64,000 nt of DNA from Paractinoplanes durhamensis. Lineage in GTDB: Bacteria; Actinomycetota; Actinomycetes; Mycobacteriales; Micromonosporaceae. Below, piece by piece: positions 59,320 through 64,000 of the stretch; position 1 is the stretch's first letter; the number at the start of each line of letters is the position of its first letter. Location of the stretch: positions 62,001 through 126,000 of the forward strand of contig NZ_BOML01000022.1 in NCBI RefSeq assembly GCF_016862175.1. Reading direction: 5' to 3'. Below the pieces are notes generated by a model that ran no database searches, was not told the origin of the DNA, and saw only the letters and a list, made by a program, of their open reading frames with translations. Both the position numbers and the translations under genes were made by a program.

Positions 59320-62250
59320 TTGACGGCGGAGTTCGGGGTGCTCGGCGCGGTGGAGGCCCAGATCGCGGGCCGGTCGGTCGACCTCGGGCATGCGCGTCAG
59401 CGCAGCGTGCTCGCTGTTCTGCTGGTCGAGGCCGGTCGGCCGGTCACGATCGACCAGCTGATCGACCGGGTCTGGGGTGAGGACGCGCCGCAGCGGGCCG
59501 ACGGCGCTCTCTACAGCTACCTGTCCCGGTTGCGGCGGGCCGTCGCCGAGGCCACCGAGGTAAAGATCGAGCGCCGCTCCGGCGGGTACGTTCTGACCGC
59601 CGACCCGCAGACGGTCGATCTGCACAGCTTCCGCCGGTTGCACACGCTGGCCCGGTCGGCGGAGTCGGACAAGTCCGCCGCCGACCTGATCACCCAGGCG
59701 CTCGGCCTGTGGCGCGGCGAGCCGTTCGCCGGCCTGGACACCCCCTGGCTGGCCTCGATCCGGCAGGCGCTGCTGAGCGAGCGGTTCGCCGCCGAGCTCG
59801 ACCACAACGACGTGCTGCTGCGGCTCGGCCGGCACGGGGAACTGCTGCCGTCGCTGTCCGCCGCGGTCGCCGAAAGCCCGCTCGACGAACGGCTGGCCGA
59901 GCAGATGATGCTTGCCCTCTACCGGTCCGGCCGGCAGGCCGACGCCGACGAGCAGTACCGGCGGATCCGCCGCAGCCTCGCCGACGAGCTCGGCAGCGAC
60001 CCCGGCACCGGACTGAGCCGGCTGCACGAGCGCATCCTCGCCGCCGACCCCACCCTCACCGTCGCGCCGGTCGAGACCCGCGGCCCGCAGGCCCCGCCGC
60101 CGGCCCGCCCGTCGGTGCCCGCCCAGTTGCCCGCCGACGTGCGTGCCTTCACCGGGCGGGCCCGGGAGTTCGCCGCCCTGGACCGGTCGCTGGAGCCGCC
60201 GGACGGCGACGAGCCGCCGCTGACCGTGGTGCTGCTCTCCGGGACGGCCGGGGTCGGCAAGTCCGCCCTCGCGGTCCGGTGGGCGCACCGGGTCCGGGAG
60301 GCGTTCCCCGACGGCCAGCTGTACGTGAACCTGCGCGGCTACGACTCCGAGCAGCCGGTGGCGGTCGGTGACGCGCTGGCCGGCTTCCTGACCGCGCTCG
60401 GCGTCGGCGGGCCGGAGATCCCGCCCGGCGTCGAGGAGCGGGCCGGCCGCTACCGGTCCGAACTGACCGGCCGCCGGATGCTGGTGCTGCTCGACAACGC
60501 GTCCTCGGTGGAGCAGGTCCGGCCGTTGCTGCCCGGCTCCGGGTCCTGCCTGGTGCTGATCACCAGCCGGGACTCGCTGCCCGGCATGGTGGCGATCCAC
60601 GGCGCCGAGCGGATCAACCTGGATCTGCTGCCGATGGCCGACGCGGTGGTGTTGCTGCGCCGCCTGATCGGTGCCCGGGTGGACCGCGAGACGTCGGTCG
60701 CCGAGGACCTTGCCGGCGCGTGTGCCCGGCTGCCGCTGGCCCTGCGGATCGCCGCCGAGTTGGCCGCGGTCCGCACTGACGTCACGCTGGCCGAGCTGGT
60801 CGGCGAGCTGGGCGACCACCGGATGCGGCTCGACCTGCTCGACGCCGGCGATCCGCGGGCCGAGGTGCGCGCCGTCTTCTCCTGGTCCTATCAGAACCTG
60901 CCCGGCGACGCGGCCCGGGTGTTCCGGCTGCTCGGCCTGCATCCGGGCGACACCGTGCACGTCGAGGCGGTGGCCGCGCTGACCGGCACCGAGGCCGGCG
61001 AGGCCCGGCGGCTGCTCGGCGTGCTGGTCCGGGCCAGCCTGGTGCACGTCGGCCGGGGCGGCCGCTACGGCATGCACGACCTGCTGCGGGCGTACGCGGC
61101 CGAGCTCGCCGTCCGGCACGACTCCGGGCCGGACCGGAAGGCCGCGCTGACCCGCCTCTTCGACCACTACCTGGCCGGCGCGGTCGCGGCGATGGACACG
61201 CTCTACCCGGACGGCACCGAACCGGACGGCGACCCGGACACCGCCCGGGGCTGGATCGAGGCGGAACGGCCCAACCTGGCCGCGGCCTGCACCTACGGCG
61301 CCGCGCACGGCTGGCACCGGTTCGCGGTGGCCCTCGCCGGCACGATGTTCCGCTACCTCGACGCCGGCGGGCCGGTGGCCGAGGCGGTCGCCGTCACCGC
61401 CTCGGCGGTGTCCGCGGCGGTGGCCCTCGGCGACCGGGAGGCGCAGGCCCGGGCACTGTCCGATCTGGGCCGGCTGCACCGCCGGCAGGGCCGCCTCGAC
61501 GAGGCCGTCGACACCTACCGCAGGTCCCTCGCCCTCTACGCCGACCTCGGCGAGCACGCCGCCGAGGCGGTCGCGCTGCGCAACCTGGGCAGCGTGCACT
61601 GGCGGCTGGGCAACTACCGGCAGGCCGCCGAGAACTACCGGCGGGCCGGGGAGCGGTACGAGCGGCTCGGCGACGCCGCCGGGCAGGCCGACGCCTCGGT
61701 CCGGCTCGGCCTGGTCGACGCCCGGCTCGGCGATGAGGAGCAGGCCACCAAGCGGTTCGCGTCGGCTCTCGATCTGGTCACCCGGCTCGGCGACCGGTTC
61801 AGCGAGGCGTACGTGATCTCGCTGCTCGCCCGCCTGTCGCGCCGGCCGGCCGACCTCGAACGGGCCGCCACCCACCTGGAGCAGAGCCTCGCGGTGATGC
61901 GCCAGGCCGGCGACCGCACCGGGGAGGCGTACGTGCTGACCGACCTCGGCGTGGTGTACGCCCGCAGCGGCCGGCTCGCCGAGGCGGCGGATCACCTGCG
62001 CAACGTCGTGGTGCTGCACCGGCGGATCGGGGACCGGGCCAGCGAGGCCGAGGCGCTCAACGACCTCGGCCAGGTCCTGCTGGCCGCGGGCGACGCGGCC
62101 GACGCCCGGGCCCAGCACGAGCAGGCGCTGGCCCTGGCCCAGGAGATCGGCGACCGCTACGAGCAGGCACGCGCCCACGACGGCATCGGCGGCCCGCACC
62201 GGGAGCTGGCCCAGCAGCTCTTCGCCGCTCTCGCGGTGCCTTTGCCCTAG
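59320..62250 (+). CDS. AfsR-like SARP regulator (BTAD, NB-ARC, TPR)
   Basis: A 976-residue regulator. The winged-helix domain (about 1-90: FGVLGAVEAQIAGRSVDLG, QLIDRVWGEDAPQRADGALY), BTAD (about 95-245), an NB-ARC ATPase with Walker A GTAGVGKS near 308-315 and LVLLDNASS, then at least six TPR units (LGRLHRRQGRLDEAVDTYRR, LGSVHWRLGNYRQAAENYRR) match AfsR. AfsR integrates kinase signals to switch on secondary metabolism. The start is TTG 59320 with AGAGG just upstream. It is divergent from the SARP-LAL gene and ends in a CTAG overlap with the SLOG gene. Confidence 0.9.
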   Translation: MTAEFGVLGAVEAQIAGRSVDLGHARQRSVLAVLLVEAGRPVTIDQLIDRVWGEDAPQRADGALYSYLSRLRRAVAEATEVKIERRSGGYVLTADPQTVDLHSFRRLHTLARSAESDKSAADLITQALGLWRGEPFAGLDTPWLASIRQALLSERFAAELDHNDVLLRLGRHGELLPSLSAAVAESPLDERLAEQMMLALYRSGRQADADEQYRRIRRSLADELGSDPGTGLSRLHERILAADPTLTVAPVETRGPQAPPPARPSVPAQLPADVRAFTGRAREFAALDRSLEPPDGDEPPLTVVLLSGTAGVGKSALAVRWAHRVREAFPDGQLYVNLRGYDSEQPVAVGDALAGFLTALGVGGPEIPPGVEERAGRYRSELTGRRMLVLLDNASSVEQVRPLLPGSGSCLVLITSRDSLPGMVAIHGAERINLDLLPMADAVVLLRRLIGARVDRETSVAEDLAGACARLPLALRIAAELAAVRTDVTLAELVGELGDHRMRLDLLDAGDPRAEVRAVFSWSYQNLPGDAARVFRLLGLHPGDTVHVEAVAALTGTEAGEARRLLGVLVRASLVHVGRGGRYGMHDLLRAYAAELAVRHDSGPDRKAALTRLFDHYLAGAVAAMDTLYPDGTEPDGDPDTARGWIEAERPNLAAACTYGAAHGWHRFAVALAGTMFRYLDAGGPVAEAVAVTASAVSAAVALGDREAQARALSDLGRLHRRQGRLDEAVDTYRRSLALYADLGEHAAEAVALRNLGSVHWRLGNYRQAAENYRRAGERYERLGDAAGQADASVRLGLVDARLGDEEQATKRFASALDLVTRLGDRFSEAYVISLLARLSRRPADLERAATHLEQSLAVMRQAGDRTGEAYVLTDLGVVYARSGRLAEAADHLRNVVVLHRRIGDRASEAEALNDLGQVLLAAGDAADARAQHEQALALAQEIGDRYEQARAHDGIGGPHRELAQQLFAALAVPLP

Positions 62251-62720
62251 ACCCGGACCACGCCCTCGACCCACAGCACGGTGACCGGGAGGCCGCGGGC
62301 CCGGGCGTAGGTGACGACGTCGCCGGTCCCGCCCATCCCGCGGGCCGGATGGCCGTCCCACACCGCGAACAGATGGTCGCAGCGATCGACCAGGGCCCGG
62401 CCGGCGGCGAGGAACGCCTCATCGCTCGGCTCCGGGTAGGGCAGCGTGATCACCTCGGCCGCCGCCCGCCGCAGCTCCTCGTAGCGGACGCGGCTCTCCG
62501 GGGTGAGCAGCGAGGCGGCGTAGCCCTCGCACGGCAGCACCGCCTCCAGGGTGCCGCCGGCCGCCAGGACGTGGGTGGCGAACAGCTGGTCGGCGCCGTC
62601 GGCGAGATTCGACACCCCGTGCAGGAGCGGCCCGACCGGCAACACGCTGCTCCAATGCCGCAACGCACGGTCGACGATGGTCGGCGGGAGGATCCGATGA
62701 CCTGTGACCCCGAACCGCAC
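62247..62720 (-). CDS. SLOG-like Rossmann-fold nucleotide-binding protein
   Basis: A 157-residue protein beginning MRFGVTGHRILPP, with GVSNLADGADQLFA and HLFAVWDGHPARGMGGTGDV, the pattern of the SLOG/LOG-like Rossmann superfamily (nucleotide or ADP-ribose-type ligand sensing). The GTG start at 62720 has GGAGG five bases upstream, so longer frames to 62762 or 62948 are less likely. There is no effector domain. It is divergent from a TIR-domain gene, and SLOG plus TIR recalls Thoeris-type defence, in which SLOG binds a signal made by TIR. It may act as sensor, regulator or sponge of such a signal. The fold call is fairly safe; the role is inference. Confidence 0.7.
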   Translation of the reverse strand: MRFGVTGHRILPPTIVDRALRHWSSVLPVGPLLHGVSNLADGADQLFATHVLAAGGTLEAVLPCEGYAASLLTPESRVRYEELRRAAAEVITLPYPEPSDEAFLAAGRALVDRCDHLFAVWDGHPARGMGGTGDVVTYARARGLPVTVLWVEGVVRV

Positions 62721-62849
62721 ATCGACCTCCGTACCAGGGCTTGTCAAGCTCGTGACGACCATGACGATACGATCTATCGCCTTTTCTCGTGGGCCGGAGG
62801 CATGCACAATCTGTCGTCGCAGCACTCGCCGACCACCGGGGGACCAGAA

Positions 62850-64000
62850 ATGAACTTCGATGGGTTCATCTCGTACAGCCATGCCGCTGACGGGCGTCTC
62901 GCGCCCGCGGTGCAGCGTGGTCTGCACCGGCTGGCCAAGCCGTGGCACCGCCGGCGGGCGCTGTGGATCTTCCGGGATCAGACCGGTTTGTCGGTGACCC
63001 CGGGCCTGTGGTCCTCCATCCAGACCGCTATGGACGGTTCAGACTATTTTGTCCTGCTGGCCTCGGCCGAGGCGGCCGAGTCGGTCTGGGTGAACCGGGA
63101 GATCGAGCACTGGCTTGCCACCAAGTCGCCCAACCAGATCCTGCCGGTGGTGACCGACGGCGAGTGGGCCTGGGACGAGGAGACCGGTGACTTCAGCGCC
63201 GGCTCGACCGCGGTGCCGCCATCGCTGCGCGGCGTGTTCTCCGAGGAACCGTTCTTCCTGGACCTGCGGTGGGCGCGGGGCAGCGAGCAGCTGAGCCTGC
63301 ACCACGCCCGTTTCCGGGACGCGATCGCCCAGCTGGCCGCCCCGATGCACGGGATCAGCAAGGACGAGCTGGAGGGCGAGGACGTCCGGCAGCACCGCCG
63401 GGCCAAGCGGCTGCGCTCGGGCGCGGTGGCGACCCTGGTGGTCCTGGCCCTGCTCGCGTCGATCACCGGCATGTCGGCGGTGCGCAACGCCGAGCGGGCG
63501 AAGGCGTCGGCGGCCGAGGCGCTGCGTCAGCAGCAGGTGGCGGAAAATCAGCGGGACAATGCCGAGAAATCCGCCGAGGAGGCTCGCCGGCAGCAGGAAC
63601 TGGCCCGGCAGCAGCAGATCCGGGCGGCCGCGGCGAGAGTCGAGGCGGACAAGGCCGAGCGGGCGGCGCAGGCGCAGCAGAAGCTGGCCGACGCGGCCTC
63701 GGTCGAGGCGAAGCGCCAGCAGAAGCTGGCCGACCAGGCGACCGTCCGCAAGCGCGAGCAGGAGGAGCTGGCGAAACAGGCCTCCGAGCGGGCGCAGGCA
63801 TCGCAGGCGGAGGCGGACCGGCTGGCGAAGATCGCGGCCGAGAAGGAACGGCTGGCCCGCGAGGCGGCCGCGGAGGCCGCGAAGCAGCAGGCCAAGGCCG
63901 ACCAGCAGCAGCGCGTCGCGGTCAGCCGCCGGCTGCTCAACCAGGCCTCGGCCGCGCTCGTCGAGGACCCGCAGACCGCCCTCATGCTCGGGGCGGCGGC
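62850..64000 (+). CDS. TIR-domain membrane protein with coiled coil, C-terminus outside window
   Basis: Starting at ATG 62850, 383 codons are visible before the window ends. The TIR domain (about 1-160) has GFISYSH, LWIFRDQTGLS and VWVNREIEHWL, where E84 is the expected NADase glutamate. A transmembrane helix lies at about 190-211 (GAVATLVVLALLASITG). A long Gln/Ala/Lys/Glu-rich coiled coil spans about 212-365. The last residues (VSRRLLNQASAALVEDPQTA) match the linker that usually precedes WD40 repeats in similar actinobacterial proteins. It is divergent from the SLOG gene with 129 bases between. A membrane-anchored NAD-consuming or signal-producing sensor is likely. Confidence 0.85.
   Translation, partial: MNFDGFISYSHAADGRLAPAVQRGLHRLAKPWHRRRALWIFRDQTGLSVTPGLWSSIQTAMDGSDYFVLLASAEAAESVWVNREIEHWLATKSPNQILPVVTDGEWAWDEETGDFSAGSTAVPPSLRGVFSEEPFFLDLRWARGSEQLSLHHARFRDAIAQLAAPMHGISKDELEGEDVRQHRRAKRLRSGAVATLVVLALLASITGMSAVRNAERAKASAAEALRQQQVAENQRDNAEKSAEEARRQQELARQQQIRAAAARVEADKAERAAQAQQKLADAASVEAKRQQKLADQATVRKREQEELAKQASERAQASQAEADRLAKIAAEKERLAREAAAEAAKQQAKADQQQRVAVSRRLLNQASAALVEDPQTALMLGAA

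Noticed and set aside
62247-64000. Thoeris defence system proper
   Set aside because: There is no SIR2-SLOG (ThsA) effector and the TIR protein is membrane-anchored with a coiled coil, so only a looser SLOG/TIR relationship is supported.

Overview
The window is GC-rich DNA with dense, mostly 4-bp-overlapping genes, frequent GTG and TTG starts, SARP/AfsR and LAL-type regulators, a Tat-exported sugar-binding lipoprotein, an ECF42 sigma factor and an AfsA-type protein. This is the profile of a filamentous actinobacterium. I would guess Micromonosporaceae (Actinoplanes-like), but that is inference. No rRNA, tRNA, CRISPR array or transposase gene was recognised.

Layout. (1) 1-2464: the N-terminal part of a membrane-anchored Pro/Thr/Ser-rich protein, an OmpR-type response regulator, and a histidine kinase convergent with it. 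(2) 2559-5402: a secreted metalloprotease with M4 and M28 catalytic domains plus a C-terminal P-domain. (3) 5474-15839: a tightly coupled nine-gene operon on the minus strand. In transcription order it encodes a dikinase-like phosphotransferase, a fatty-acyl-AMP ligase, a nucleotidyltransferase, an acyl carrier protein, a thioester-reductase-like SDR, an NDP-kinase-like protein, a UbiA prenyltransferase, an LLM flavoenzyme and an AfsA homologue. It looks like a small biosynthetic cluster for an acyl-derived, perhaps prenylated and phosphorylated, metabolite or signal that I cannot match to a known pathway. A divergent LuxR/LAL regulator lies beside it. (4) 18232-22695: a GGDEF/EAL protein with a degenerate GGDEF site, a small lipoprotein, and an ECF42 sigma factor with its DGPF partner.

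(5) 22769-33677: a sugar-utilisation locus with a GH3 glycosidase, a ROK regulator, a two-permease ABC importer without its own ATPase, a GH42 beta-galactosidase and an MFS transporter. LacI-type palindromes precede the GH3 gene and a ROK-type inverted repeat precedes the importer. (6) 33705-40028: a second M4 protease, a beta-lactamase-like serine hydrolase, a TSUP permease, and a TetR gene divergent from an SDR and an HSL-type hydrolase, separated by three evenly phased operators. (7) 40139-50558: a nine-gene catabolic operon. It joins a SIS deglycase-like protein and a PfkB kinase (a fructosamine-type pair) to an Asp/Glu/hydantoin racemase, an amidohydrolase, a PuuE-like deacetylase and a dipeptide-type ABC importer; a GntR regulator follows in convergent orientation. 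(8) 51605-62250: a lipoprotein, an esterase, an operon of SARP-LAL regulator, aminotransferase and MFS transporter, and a divergent AfsR-like regulator. (9) 62247-64000: a stand-alone SLOG-like protein divergent from a TIR-membrane-coiled-coil protein cut by the window edge, a possible NAD-nucleotide-based defence or stress module.

The best candidates for undescribed systems are the nine-gene operon at 5.5-15.8 kb, the mixed deglycation/ureide operon at 40-50.5 kb and the SLOG/TIR pair at the right edge. All functions are inferred from sequence motifs read by eye; no database search was possible.
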